Source: Bradyrhizobium sp. AZCC 1610 (GTDB taxonomy: Bacteria; Pseudomonadota; Alphaproteobacteria; Rhizobiales; Xanthobacteraceae). Taken from it: a DNA stretch of 64,000 nucleotides. Position 1 is the first letter of the stretch, and each line of letters opens with the position of its first letter. The stretch lies in NCBI RefSeq assembly GCF_036924515.1, contig NZ_JAZHRR010000001.1, positions 777,001 through 841,000 on the forward strand, read 5' to 3'. The position numbers and the translations under genes are program-made. The notes beneath the pieces were generated by a model. The model was not told the DNA's origin. It was given only the letters and a program-made list of their open reading frames with translations, and searched no databases. Below, one piece after another: positions 24,989 to 33,343 of the stretch.

Positions 24989-25966
24989 TTACTGCTTCTC
25001 GATCCCCGCACCTGCAATCAGCTTTTCCCACACCTTGAGCTGCTCCTTCACGAAGGCGTCGAATTCTTCCGGCGTGCCGGAGAATGCTTCCATGCCGCGC
25101 TCGGCGAGTTGGCTCTTGATGTCGGGGCGCTCGACGACCTTGCGGATTTCCGCGTTCAGCCTGGTGACGATATCCTTCGGCATGCCGGCCGGGCCGAAAT
25201 AGCCTTGCCACGAGGTGATGTCGAAACCCTTCACCGTGTCGTTCATGGTCGGGAGATCGGGCAACAATGCCGAGCGCTGCTTGGTGGTGACCGCGAGCGC
25301 CTTCAGCGCCTTGGCGTTGACGTGGGGCAGGCCGGTCGGCACGTCGATGAACATCATCGAGACGCGGCCGGCGATCAGGTCGGTCAAGGCGGGCGGCGAA
25401 CTCTTGTAGGGAACGTGAAGCAGGTCGATGCCGGCGAGGCTGGCGAATGTCGCACCCGACACGATCGCCGCCGAGCTGCCGCTGGCATAGGAGTATTTGC
25501 CCGGCTCTTTCTTTGCCAGCGCGATCAGTTCGGCCACCGAGTTCGCCGGAATGTCCGGATGGATCACCAGCATGAAGGGCAGGTCGCCGGTCCGCGCGAC
25601 CGGGGTGAAATCCTTGACCGGGTCGTAGGTCATGTTCTTCATGAGATACGGATTTGCCGAATGCGGCGTGTTCGTCGACACCATCAGCGTGTATCCGTCA
25701 GGCGCGGAGCGGGCGACCTGGCTCGCCGCGAGCGAGCCGTTGGCGCCCGGCTTGTTTTCAATCACGATGCCGACGCCGAGCGCGGTGCCGAGTTCCTTCG
25801 AGATGATGCGCGTCGTGGTGTCGGTGCCGCTGCCGGCTGCGAACGGCAGCACCAGCGTGATGTTGCGGTTCGGGTAGGGCGCCTGCGCGGAAGCCGTGGC
25901 GATCGTCGCCAGCATCAGGGAGGCCGCCACAGTAAGGTGCCGATACCGCTTCAAAGTTGTGAACAT
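24989..25966 (-). CDS. Bug/TctC-family tricarboxylate-type solute-binding protein
   Basis: 325 residues with a signal peptide ending ATASAQA. Family features are plain: YPNRNITLVLPFAAGSGTDTTTRI at the mature start, then VIENKPGANGSLAASQVARSAPDGYTL, VPYKSSPPALTDLIAGRVSMMF and WQGYFGPAGMPKDIVTRLNAEI. Bug proteins bind carboxylates or amides in the periplasm, normally for a TctAB transporter. No TctA or TctB gene is in the window, so this is one of the many orphan family members typical of Bradyrhizobium-like genomes. Confidence 0.92.
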   Translation of the reverse strand: MFTTLKRYRHLTVAASLMLATIATASAQAPYPNRNITLVLPFAAGSGTDTTTRIISKELGTALGVGIVIENKPGANGSLAASQVARSAPDGYTLMVSTNTPHSANPYLMKNMTYDPVKDFTPVARTGDLPFMLVIHPDIPANSVAELIALAKKEPGKYSYASGSSAAIVSGATFASLAGIDLLHVPYKSSPPALTDLIAGRVSMMFIDVPTGLPHVNAKALKALAVTTKQRSALLPDLPTMNDTVKGFDITSWQGYFGPAGMPKDIVTRLNAEIRKVVERPDIKSQLAERGMEAFSGTPEEFDAFVKEQLKVWEKLIAGAGIEKQ

Positions 25967-26066
25967 TTAGTCGTTTCCTCAGCTCTTTTTGTGTTGGATT
26001 GGCCGGCAAGCTAGCCTGCCGGGATCGAAGATGGAAGCCGGTACGGCGCTACGCAGGCTCAACGCG

Positions 26067-26180
26067 TGCCCCGGGCGCGGTGCGCCACGAAGTGGTGCGC
26101 CGCTGAACCGGGGCCCATTGCGCTGGGTCCCGGCTCTGCGGAGCAGCGCTGAAGTAGCGCTGCACCGCGTCCGGGACACG
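26067..26180. repeat. CCCGG-rich palindromic repeat family C, copy 2
   Basis: It contains GTGCCCCGGGCGCGGTGCGC, GAACCGGGGCCCATTG, GGTCCCGGCTCTGCGGAGCA and ACCGCGTCCGGGACACG in the same order as the copy at 24848. It occupies the gap between the binding-protein start and the end of the EamA transporter gene and is noncoding. Confidence 0.75.
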
Positions 26181-26188
26181 TCGATCCC

Positions 26189-27127
26189 TCAAGCCTTCTT
26201 TGCCGAAGCCCGCCTAGACGCGATCACGACGCCGGCCAGCACCAGCGCATAGCCCACCAGATGGAATAACCGCAACTGCTCTCCGAGCAGCAGGATCGCC
26301 ATCGCCGAGCCGAACACTGGCACCAGATGAAAGAACGGCGCGGCGCGGTTCGGCCCGATCAGCGCCAGCCCGCGGTTGAAGAACAGATAGGCCAGCGTCG
26401 AGGGAAAGATCACGGCATAGCCAAGCGTCGCCATCGAAATGAAGTCGAACTTCAACGTGGTGCCGGTCGAATATTCCCAGACCGCGAATGGTACAAGCAT
26501 CAGCGCGCCGCAGCAGGTGGTGAATGAAATCAGTGACAGCGCATGCGTCACCGGCCGGCGCGGGATCAGCGCCGAATACAATCCGAACGATACCAGCGAA
26601 CTGGCAAACATCAGGTCGCCGCGGTTGAAGCTGATGCTGGCGAGCGCGCCAAAATCGCCGCGCAGGATGATGGTCAGGACGCCCGCGAGCGAGATGGTGA
26701 TGCCGGCGAGCTGCGCACCGGTCAGGCGGATGCCGAACAGCGCCAGCGACCACAGCGCGACAAACAGTGGTCCCGCCGACTGGATCAAAAGCGCGTTCAG
26801 CGCCTCGGTATATTGCAACGCCCAGTAGGAGATCGCGTTGTTGTAAGCGAACCCGACCAGCGACAAAAACAGCATCATCGGCAGATGCGCGCGCAGCACC
26901 GGCCAGTCCTGCTTCAAATGCGGCCAGGCAAAGGGCAGCAGGATCAGAAAGGTGCCGATCCAGCGGACGCAGGACAGCGTCAACGGCGGTACATGGCCGG
27001 CGACATGGCGTGCCAGCACGATGTTGCCGGCCCAGAACAGCGAGGTCAGGCTCAGCAGCAGATAGGGCTGGTTGTTCAGCCACCGGACCGGATCGAGGGC
27101 AGGCGGCGCTGGTGCGGGCTGGGTCAT
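26189..27127 (-). CDS. EamA/DMT-family transporter
   Basis: 312 residues from the ATG at 27127 (an upstream ATG adds 18 residues of poor quality). Ten membrane helices are predictable, arranged as two EamA repeats, beginning YLLLSLTSLFWAGNIVLARH and, in the second half, RGDLMFASSLVSFGLYSALI. It ends with FHLVGYALVLAGVVIASRR and a short basic tail. Such proteins export or exchange metabolites such as amino acids; the substrate is unknown. A clear paralogue lies at 32417-33343 (shared N-Q-P-Y-L-L-L-S, I-G-x-N-R-A-A-P-F-F-H and V-P-V-F-G motifs). Confidence 0.9.
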   Translation of the reverse strand: MTQPAPAPPALDPVRWLNNQPYLLLSLTSLFWAGNIVLARHVAGHVPPLTLSCVRWIGTFLILLPFAWPHLKQDWPVLRAHLPMMLFLSLVGFAYNNAISYWALQYTEALNALLIQSAGPLFVALWSLALFGIRLTGAQLAGITISLAGVLTIILRGDFGALASISFNRGDLMFASSLVSFGLYSALIPRRPVTHALSLISFTTCCGALMLVPFAVWEYSTGTTLKFDFISMATLGYAVIFPSTLAYLFFNRGLALIGPNRAAPFFHLVPVFGSAMAILLLGEQLRLFHLVGYALVLAGVVIASRRASAKKA

Positions 27128-27221
27128 GGTCGCGGGTGCAGATAGGGCCGGATTATCCGCCGCGCGACAAGTCCCATGCATGCAATGCTACAATGTCCTG
27201 AATTGTCGCGAGGTACCGTCG

Positions 27222-27623
27222 ATGGGTGTGGATTTGCTGAACGTGAAGGGCCTGCAGGAGCTCGATCCATTGGCGCCGGTGGTGATGGTGAACCTGATGC
27301 GGTTTCGCGAGCGTTCGCTCGACGGCGATGGATCGGGCTGGGACGCATATCTGCGCTATAGCGCGCTCACGGTGCCGATGATCAAGGCGCGCGGCGGCAC
27401 GCTGCTATGGACCGGCGATGCCAAGGCGGTCGCGCTGGGGCGGCAAGACGGCAATCAGTGGGATTACCTGGCACTGGTGTATTATCCTGATGTCGCCGCC
27501 TTCATCGACATGATGACGTCGGCGGACTACGAAAATCACTGCGACCCGCACCGCACCAATGGCTGCGCCGAGCACGTGATCATCGCGACCAAAGAGGCCT
27601 ACAGCAAGTTCAAGATCCCGTAG
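27222..27623 (+). CDS. DUF1330-type dimeric ferredoxin-fold protein
   Basis: 133 residues from the ATG at 27222. It shows the alpha/beta pattern of the DUF1330 family: PVVMVNLMRFRERSL, YSALTVPMIKARGGTLLWTG, QWDYLALVYYPDVAAFIDMM and a closing EHVIIATKEAYSKFKIP. The family adopts a ferredoxin-like fold, and no function is established. The upstream open frame is rejected because its sequence lies over the divergent EamA start. The stop codon is embedded in the left end of a palindromic repeat. Confidence 0.82.
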   Translation: MGVDLLNVKGLQELDPLAPVVMVNLMRFRERSLDGDGSGWDAYLRYSALTVPMIKARGGTLLWTGDAKAVALGRQDGNQWDYLALVYYPDVAAFIDMMTSADYENHCDPHRTNGCAEHVIIATKEAYSKFKIP

Positions 27624-27705
27624 CCCGGATGGAGCGCAGCGCAATCCGGGACGGTCTCGCAGCGGTCAAGCTTTCCCGGATTACGCTGCGCTCCATCCGG
27701 GCTAC
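27620..27705. repeat. Palindromic repeat family E (GTAGCCCGGATGGAGCGCAG)
   Basis: The 22-base arms at 27620-27641 and 27684-27705 are perfect inverted repeats, with a second inner pair (AATCCGGGA / TCCCGGATT). The end of the DUF1330 gene, including its stop codon, lies at the left edge. It probably serves as a transcript-end structure between the two convergent genes. Confidence 0.85.
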
Positions 27706-27723
27706 CGATCCCTCGCAAGCCGC

Positions 27724-28731
27724 TCAGATGCGCGGAATGCCGGCGTCGTTGATGACCTTCGACCACCTGTCGATTTCTGAGGTGATCAATGCTCGCATCT
27801 CCTCCGGCGTGCTGCTTCGAGCCTCGCCGCCGGTTGCGGTTTCAAGCGCCGCTTTCGTGGCGGGGTCTGCGAGCATCGACAGGATTTCCGCGTTCAGCCG
27901 CTTCACGATGTCCGGCGGCGTGCCTTTGGGGACCAGCAATCCGGCCCAGGTCCGGACGTCGTACCCTTTCACACCGCCTTCCTGCGCAGACGGCACGTTC
28001 GGCAGCAGTTTCGTGCGTGCGGGCGAAGTGACAGCGAGACCGCGAATGGCGCCGCTCTCGATCTGGCCTGCGAGCAGCACGGTGGTCCCGACGATCACGG
28101 GAACGTCTCCGGCGAGCAGGGAGGTGACGGTCAGTGAGTCACCGCGATAGGGGACGTGCACCATCCTGGTGCCGGCGGTGATATTCAGCAGCTCGCCGGC
28201 GAGGTGGTGCGTGCTGCCGAAACCGACCGAGCCGTAGCTCAGGTCATCGGGCTTCGCTTTCGCCATCGCAATCAGGTCCGCCAGCGTCTTCGCCTTATGG
28301 TCGGCGCGAACCGCGATCACCAGCGCGTAATACACCATCGTCGACAGCATATCGAAACTGTCGGTGGGGCTATAGGCGAGCTGCTTGTAGAGCGCGCCCG
28401 AAATCGCGTGCGCCCCCGTGACGAGGCCGATCGTGTAGCCGTCCGGCGCGGATCTGGCGACGGCGTCGGCGGCAAGGTTGCCGCCCGCGCCGGGCTTGGC
28501 TTCCACCAGCACCGGCTGTCCCAGCCGCTTGGAAAGGCCGTCGGAGACGATGCGCGCCATGGTGTCGGCGGCACCGCCCGCCGCAAAGCCGTGCATCAGC
28601 CGGATCGGCCGGTTCGGGTAGCTTTGCGCTGCGACGACGGAGGGCGCGAGGCACGCCAGACTTGCCGCCGCGACTGCGACGTAACGCAGGGCACACCATC
28701 GTCCGCGCAGGACGTTCAACAATCGAGCCAT
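27724..28731 (-). CDS. Bug/TctC-family solute-binding protein (second orphan)
   Basis: 335 residues. The leader is long (MARLLNVLRGRWCALRYVAVAAASLACLAP..., in part basic), with cleavage near VVAAQS. The mature part carries YPNRPIRLMHGFAAGGAADT, LVEAKPGAGGNLAADAVARS, VHVPYRGDSLTVTSLLAGDV and GLLVPKGTPPDIVKRLNAEI. It binds a carboxylate-like ligand in the periplasm. No TctAB partner is present. It neighbours a quinone-oxidoreductase-like gene, a fumarylacetoacetate-hydrolase remnant and an FMN-dependent hydroxyacid oxidase, so it may have belonged to a small catabolic cluster. Confidence 0.92.
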   Translation of the reverse strand: MARLLNVLRGRWCALRYVAVAAASLACLAPSVVAAQSYPNRPIRLMHGFAAGGAADTMARIVSDGLSKRLGQPVLVEAKPGAGGNLAADAVARSAPDGYTIGLVTGAHAISGALYKQLAYSPTDSFDMLSTMVYYALVIAVRADHKAKTLADLIAMAKAKPDDLSYGSVGFGSTHHLAGELLNITAGTRMVHVPYRGDSLTVTSLLAGDVPVIVGTTVLLAGQIESGAIRGLAVTSPARTKLLPNVPSAQEGGVKGYDVRTWAGLLVPKGTPPDIVKRLNAEILSMLADPATKAALETATGGEARSSTPEEMRALITSEIDRWSKVINDAGIPRI

Positions 28732-28875
28732 CTTGTTTCATCCCTGAAGTTTTGCTTTTTGACGTCAGTTTCGGCTAGTGGCGACGCGGCGCGATTACTT
28801 CACGCCGCGCATCGTTGGAGAAAACTCGGTAGCGCCTGAATTCAGGCGAACTCTCCGGCTGTGCGGATATTCCGC

Positions 28876-29871
28876 TCAATCCGGCGTCATCACGATCTTC
28901 CCGAACGCGGCGCCAGAATCGAGAAGTTCATGCGCGGCGCGCACTTCAGAGAGCTTGAAGCGCTTGAAGATCGAGGGGAGAATGGCGCCGTCGGCGAGGT
29001 AGCCGATCATCTTTCGCATGATGTCGCGCCGGCCTTCGCGGTCGTGATCATAGATGTGAAAGGAAAAGCACCGGATCGCCGGGCAGATGTCGAGATACTT
29101 CCGCATCTCGCCCATCAGGTTTTCCGTCGGCAGTCCGGCAAACGCATTGTAGGAGACGATGGTGCCCCATTTATCGAGCGCGCCGAGATAGGAATAGAAT
29201 TCCGGCCCGCAGACATGATCGAGCACCAGGCTGACGCCGCGTCCGTCCGTCAGCGCGCGGGTGCGGGCGACGACATCCTCGTCGCGATAGAAGATGATCT
29301 CATCGGCCCCCATCTGGCGCGCGAAGGCGGCCTTCTCCGCCGTGCTGACGGTCCCGATCACCTTCATCCCGGCGATTTTCGCAAGCTGCACCAGCGAGGT
29401 CCCGACCCCGCCGGCCGCACCGATGACGAGGGCGGAGTGGGGCGGCGTGCTGGAGCCGCAATTGTTCAACAGCGCCCAGGCGACCTGGTAGTTCGGCAGG
29501 CAAACGGCGTCCTCGAACGCGACGTTCTCGGGCAGCACGTGCACGGCGTCCGCAGGCGCGGTGACATATTCGGCGTAGCAGCCGCCGCGCTGGGCGAGGT
29601 CGCGCGCGCTCAGCAGCACCCTTTGACCGACGGAAAGTCCGCTCACTTGCGCGCCTATGGCTTCGATCCCTCCGGCGACGTCGTTGCCAGGATTGGCCGG
29701 CAGTGGCGGCATCCATTTGTAGACGCCGCTGCGGATCAGCTTGTCCGGCTGGCCGACGCCGAAGGCCTTCGCGCGGATCAGGACGTCCCGCTCGCCCAGG
29801 GCCGGCATTGGAACCTCGGTATAGTCGAGCGCCTCCGGGCCTCCTGGACGATGCACCAATACAGCCTTCAT
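28876..29871 (-). CDS. Zinc-independent quinone oxidoreductase / MDR-family NADPH-dependent reductase
   Basis: 331 residues from the ATG at 29871, where the family start MKAVLVHRPGGPEALDYTEV begins; the longer frame is not supported. It is a medium-chain dehydrogenase/reductase with no zinc Cys/His set. The GroES-like N-domain ends near residue 120. The NADPH loop reads ALVIGAAGGVGTSLVQLAKI, and SYNAFAGLPTENLMGEM and AAHELLDSGAAFGKIVM close the domain. Such QOR-type enzymes reduce quinones or enoyl compounds in the cytosol. A symmetric AT-rich site lies about 40-75 bases before the start codon. Confidence 0.88.
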   Translation of the reverse strand: MKAVLVHRPGGPEALDYTEVPMPALGERDVLIRAKAFGVGQPDKLIRSGVYKWMPPLPANPGNDVAGGIEAIGAQVSGLSVGQRVLLSARDLAQRGGCYAEYVTAPADAVHVLPENVAFEDAVCLPNYQVAWALLNNCGSSTPPHSALVIGAAGGVGTSLVQLAKIAGMKVIGTVSTAEKAAFARQMGADEIIFYRDEDVVARTRALTDGRGVSLVLDHVCGPEFYSYLGALDKWGTIVSYNAFAGLPTENLMGEMRKYLDICPAIRCFSFHIYDHDREGRRDIMRKMIGYLADGAILPSIFKRFKLSEVRAAHELLDSGAAFGKIVMTPD

Positions 29872-29909
29872 GCGAACGCGGCCTCCCCAAGCTTCTATCG
29901 AAATTCTCA

Positions 29910-29946
29910 TATTTTCGAAAATATTGCTTATTACGAAAATTATTGC
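29910..29946 (-). promoter_or_regulatory. AT-rich palindrome and direct repeat before the oxidoreductase gene
   Basis: TATTTTCGAAAATA (29910-29923) is a perfect 14-base palindrome. CGAAAATATTGC (29916-29927) and CGAAAATTATTGC (29934-29946) repeat with an 18-base period. The site is far more AT-rich than its surroundings and begins about 39 bases before the minus-strand start at 29871. A regulator-binding site is a reasonable inference; the regulator is unknown. Confidence 0.45.
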
Positions 29947-30177
29947 AACCAGAAATCCGACACCTCGTTTCTGATCTTCTCGATTCCGCGGCTGATCGAC
30001 CACGCGTCCGAGATATTCGATCTGATGCCGAGCGACGTCATCGCCATCGGCACACCGGCCGGCGTCGGCTTCACGCGCAAGCCGCCGATGTTCCTCGCAC
30101 CGGGCGACGTCGTTGAAGTCGAGGTGGAGAAGATCGGCGTGCTGCGTAACCCCGTGGTTGATGAGGCAGCGCAGTGA
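29944..30177 (+). pseudogene. Fumarylacetoacetate hydrolase family, C-terminal remnant
   Basis: The frame ending at 30177 encodes FSIPRLIDHASEIFDLMPSD, then VIAIGTPAGVGFTRKPPMFL, APGDVVEVEVEKIGVLRNPV and VDEAAQ. This is the end of an FAH-domain hydrolase (GTPAGVG, PGDVVEVE-E-x-I-G-x-L-x-N-P-V). Upstream of about 29944 the similarity ceases and the DNA becomes the promoter region of the divergent oxidoreductase. No start codon or N-terminal catalytic part is present, so it is a truncated gene. Intact members hydrolyse C-C bonds of diketo acids. Confidence 0.8.
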
Positions 30178-30258
30178 CGGCCTTCGACATCAGGAAGACG
30201 CAAGTCTCGATCGAGCGGCGATCCGCGAAGTGCAGGGGGCGGGCGGAGGTTTCGGCTG

Positions 30259-31476
30259 CTAGAACTTCCGCACCAGGTCCGGCGTGATCTCGCTTAATTT
30301 GCGAATCCCGAGCAGCGCGAGGTCGCGGTCGATTTCGGCCTTGAGCAGCGTGATCGCGCGCTGCACGCCGGCTTCGCCGCCGGCGATCGCGGCATAGAGG
30401 AAGGGGCGGCCGATCCAGACGAAATGCGCGCCGAGCGCGAGCGCCTTGATCACGTCGGTGCCGCGGCGGATGCCGCCGTCGACCATGATCGTCATGCCTT
30501 TCGCTTCGGCCGCGATCTCCGGCAGCGTGCGCAGGCCCGACATCGTGTAGTCGAGCTGGCGGCCGCCATGGTTGGACAGCATTACGCCGTCGACGCCGCT
30601 TTCGCGCGCCATGCGCGCGTCCGCCGGCGAGACCAGGCCCTTGATCACGAGCTTGCCCTTCCAGCGTTTGCGGATCAACTCGACATGCTTCCAGGCGAGC
30701 TGGTCGCGATGGCCGATATTGCGCATCAGGTTTTTCGCCAGCACCGGCGGGCCGCGTTTGGCATCCATGTTCTCGAAATGCGGCATGCCGAAATTCATCA
30801 CGGTGCGTGCCCAGGTGCCGAACAGCCAATGCGGATGCGTGACCGTGTCCCAGAACACGCGCGGCGTGATCGCGAGCGGCACCTGAAAGCCGTTGCGGAT
30901 GTTGTTCTCGCGGTTGGGCGGCACCGGCACGTCGGCGGTGACGACGAAGGTGTCGTAGCCGGCCGCCGCCACGCGATCGACCAGCGGCTCGATCCGCTCG
31001 GGCAGGCCTGCAAGATAGGCCTGATACCACGCCGCCTGATTGGCGGCGCGCACATCCTCCAGCGTGATCAGCGACGACGCGCTGAGAATCATCGGTACAT
31101 TCTCAGACTTGGCCGCCCGCGTCAGCACGATGTCGCCGCGATAGGCGCACAGCGCCGAAGAGCCCATCGGCGGAATGCCGAACGGCGAGGCATAGGTCTT
31201 GCCGAACAGCGTCGTTGTCTGGTCGCGGCCGGAGACGTCGTTGAGCACGCGCGGCACAAGACCGTATTCGTCGAAGGCCTTGCGGTTGTCGCGCAGCGCA
31301 GCGTCGGTCTCGGCGCCGCCGGAGATGTAGCCGTAGAGGAATTTGGGAATCCGGCGCCGTGCGGTCGGTTCGAAATCGTCGAGCGAGAGATATTTTTGCA
31401 AAGCCCGCGGCACCGCGCTTTCGGTGCGGGTCACGGTCGTGGGCGGCACGGTCACATCGGCGGATTTGTCGAGCAC
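30259..31476 (-). CDS. FMN-dependent alpha-hydroxy-acid oxidase/dehydrogenase (LldD-like)
   Basis: 405 residues of the TIM-barrel FMN family that includes L-lactate dehydrogenase, glycolate oxidase and mandelate dehydrogenase. Seen: ASPFGIPPMGSSALC for FMN binding, WYQAYLAG, TADVPVPPNRENNIRNGF, catalytic base His303 in SNHGGRQLD, Lys279 in LVIKGL, and DGGIRRGTDVIKALALGA for the FMN phosphate. The enzyme oxidises a 2-hydroxy acid to the 2-keto acid, often passing electrons to quinone. The sequence alone does not settle lactate versus another substrate. It runs leftward between the MCE-type gene and the hydrolase remnant. Confidence 0.92.
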   Translation of the reverse strand: MLDKSADVTVPPTTVTRTESAVPRALQKYLSLDDFEPTARRRIPKFLYGYISGGAETDAALRDNRKAFDEYGLVPRVLNDVSGRDQTTTLFGKTYASPFGIPPMGSSALCAYRGDIVLTRAAKSENVPMILSASSLITLEDVRAANQAAWYQAYLAGLPERIEPLVDRVAAAGYDTFVVTADVPVPPNRENNIRNGFQVPLAITPRVFWDTVTHPHWLFGTWARTVMNFGMPHFENMDAKRGPPVLAKNLMRNIGHRDQLAWKHVELIRKRWKGKLVIKGLVSPADARMARESGVDGVMLSNHGGRQLDYTMSGLRTLPEIAAEAKGMTIMVDGGIRRGTDVIKALALGAHFVWIGRPFLYAAIAGGEAGVQRAITLLKAEIDRDLALLGIRKLSEITPDLVRKF

Positions 31477-31519
31477 GTCGGCGTTCCAGTTTTCTTGGTT
31501 GTTGTGCGAAGGAGGCAGG

Positions 31520-32335
31520 TTAGCGGCGGGGAGGCGGTCCGCCAGATTTCTGGCCTGCCTTGTTGACGGACGCGCTGACGTCGCCGAGCATTTTTCGCGT
31601 CTCGGCGATCAATTGCCCGGATTTCTTGTCAAAACTTTCGATCAGCTCGCGCATCGAGATCACGGTCGGCAGCAGTTCGCCGCCATATTTGTCGCTGGCA
31701 AGCCCGCCGAGAAAATCCTTGGTCTTGGTCAGCGCGCCGTCGACGGCGTTGACGCCGGATTCGGCGGTCGAGATGATGCTGGCGATCCTCTCGCCATTGC
31801 CGAAAAGCGAGGCCGTGAACGTCTCGAAATTCCGCAGCGTATCTTTCACCGCCACCTCATTGTCTGATATCACCCGGTCGACGTTGCGCAGCGCCACGCG
31901 GATTTTTTCCTGGGTGTTGAGCGTCCCGTCCGCATCGGCGGTCAGCTCGGCAATGCCGTCCGCGCCCTTTGGCGGCGGCGCCGCTTCGTCCGATCCGCCG
32001 GTGAACGAGATCGCCGCGATGCCCGTCAGCCCCTGAAATTCGAGGCCAACTTGCGTGTCGCTCTTCACCGGCGTGTTGCCGTCGATCATGGCAAGGGCTA
32101 CGACGCGGCGCGGATGATCGAGCTTCAGCGACACCACCTCGCCAACCCGAATGCCGGCGAAATTCACGCTGCCGCCCTTGCGCAGGCCGCTGGCCGAGCC
32201 CTCGAAGATCACTCGGAACGGCACCTTCTGCTTGGCGCTGACGAACTTCTGGTAGCCGAGAAACCCGCCCAGCGATCCCCCGATCAGGGCCAGGACGAGC
32301 GTGCCGATCATTAGATTGCTGGCGTGAACCTTCAT
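31520..32335 (-). CDS. MCE/MlaD-domain lipid-transport protein, stand-alone
   Basis: 271 residues from the ATG at 32335. It has one N-terminal membrane anchor (IGTLVLALIGGSLGGFLGY) followed by the MCE beta-barrel domain (VIFEGSASGLRKGGSVNFAG, IRVGEVVSLKLD, LTGIAAISFTGGSDEA). A helical tail typical of the family follows, with ALRNVDRVISDNEVAVKDTL. MlaD-type proteins form hexameric rings that move phospholipids between membranes with MlaE and MlaF partners. No MlaE/MlaF genes lie beside it, so its partners must be elsewhere or it acts alone. Confidence 0.88.
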   Translation of the reverse strand: MKVHASNLMIGTLVLALIGGSLGGFLGYQKFVSAKQKVPFRVIFEGSASGLRKGGSVNFAGIRVGEVVSLKLDHPRRVVALAMIDGNTPVKSDTQVGLEFQGLTGIAAISFTGGSDEAAPPPKGADGIAELTADADGTLNTQEKIRVALRNVDRVISDNEVAVKDTLRNFETFTASLFGNGERIASIISTAESGVNAVDGALTKTKDFLGGLASDKYGGELLPTVISMRELIESFDKKSGQLIAETRKMLGDVSASVNKAGQKSGGPPPRR

Positions 32336-32416
32336 CGAAACCTTCCGAAGCAAGAAATAGCGGATTTGGCCCGGCAAGTCACCGCAGCCTTCTCAGCCTC
32401 GCCCCGCAAGGAGCGT

Positions 32417-33343
32417 TCAGGCGGAAGCTTTCCGCGACGCCACGAACACCCCGGCCAGCACCAGCGCGAAGCCGATGAAATGGAACGCTTGCGGATGCTC
32501 GCCGAGGAAGACGATCGACATGATGGTTCCGAACACCGGGACCACGTGGAAGAACGGCGCGGCGCGGTTGGCGCCGATCAGTTGCACGCCGCGATTGTAG
32601 CAGAGATAGGCGATCGTCGAGGGAAACAGCGCGACGTAGGCGAGCGTCAGCAGGTTCGCGGTGTCGATCTGCATCAGCGGCCGTGCGAACAACTCCCAGA
32701 TGAACAACGGAATCAGGCAGGCCGCGCCGGCCCCGAAGGTGAAGGCGACGAACGACAGGCCATGGATATCGGGGCGTTTTAGCGACAGCACCGAATAGAT
32801 CCCGAAGATCGCAAGCGCCACGATGAAGATCAGGTCGCCGATGTTGAAGTCGATGCCGGACAGCTTGGTGAGGTCGCCGTGCATCAGGATGATCAGCACG
32901 CCGGCCATCGACAGCATGACGCCCGCCGCCTGCGCCAGCGTCAGCCGTACGCCGAGCAGCAGCAGCGACCACACCGCGACCACCAGCGGGCCTGCCGACT
33001 GCAACAACAGCGTGTTCAGCGCCTGGGTGTGTTCAAGCGCCCAGTATTGCAGCGTATTGAACGCGCCGATGCCGGTGATGGAGAGCAGGATCATGATGCC
33101 GAGGCGGCTGCGGATCGCGGGCCAGTCGTGGACCAGATGCCGCCAGGCAAACGGCAGGATGATCAGGAATGCGAACGACCAGCGCAGGAATGAAAGCGTC
33201 ACCGGCGCGATGTGGCCGGCGGCCATCCGCCCGACGATGGCGTTGCCGGCCCAGCACAGCGCGGTGATGCTGAGCAGCAGATAAGGCTGGTTAGCGAGCC
33301 AGTTCCCGGATCGGGCGGATGAAGTCTGTTCGGTAGCCGTCAT
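32417..33343 (-). CDS. EamA/DMT-family transporter (paralogue of the 26-kb gene)
   Basis: 308 residues with ten predicted membrane helices in two EamA repeats, starting YLLLSITALCWAGNAIVGRM and ending HFIGFALVLAGVFVASRKAS. It shares long stretches of similar residues with the protein at 26189-27127: LSFLRWSFAFLIILPFAW, SAGPLVVAVWSLLLLGVRLT and GANRAAPFFHVVPVFG. It is likely an exporter of a small metabolite; the substrate is unassigned. Confidence 0.9.
   Translation of the reverse strand: MTATEQTSSARSGNWLANQPYLLLSITALCWAGNAIVGRMAAGHIAPVTLSFLRWSFAFLIILPFAWRHLVHDWPAIRSRLGIMILLSITGIGAFNTLQYWALEHTQALNTLLLQSAGPLVVAVWSLLLLGVRLTLAQAAGVMLSMAGVLIILMHGDLTKLSGIDFNIGDLIFIVALAIFGIYSVLSLKRPDIHGLSFVAFTFGAGAACLIPLFIWELFARPLMQIDTANLLTLAYVALFPSTIAYLCYNRGVQLIGANRAAPFFHVVPVFGTIMSIVFLGEHPQAFHFIGFALVLAGVFVASRKASA

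Noticed and set aside
23127..25211. A 694-codon open frame antisense to the chemoreceptor
   Set aside because: It is a His/Arg/Gly-rich antisense frame with no domain, and it crosses a repeat and the next gene.
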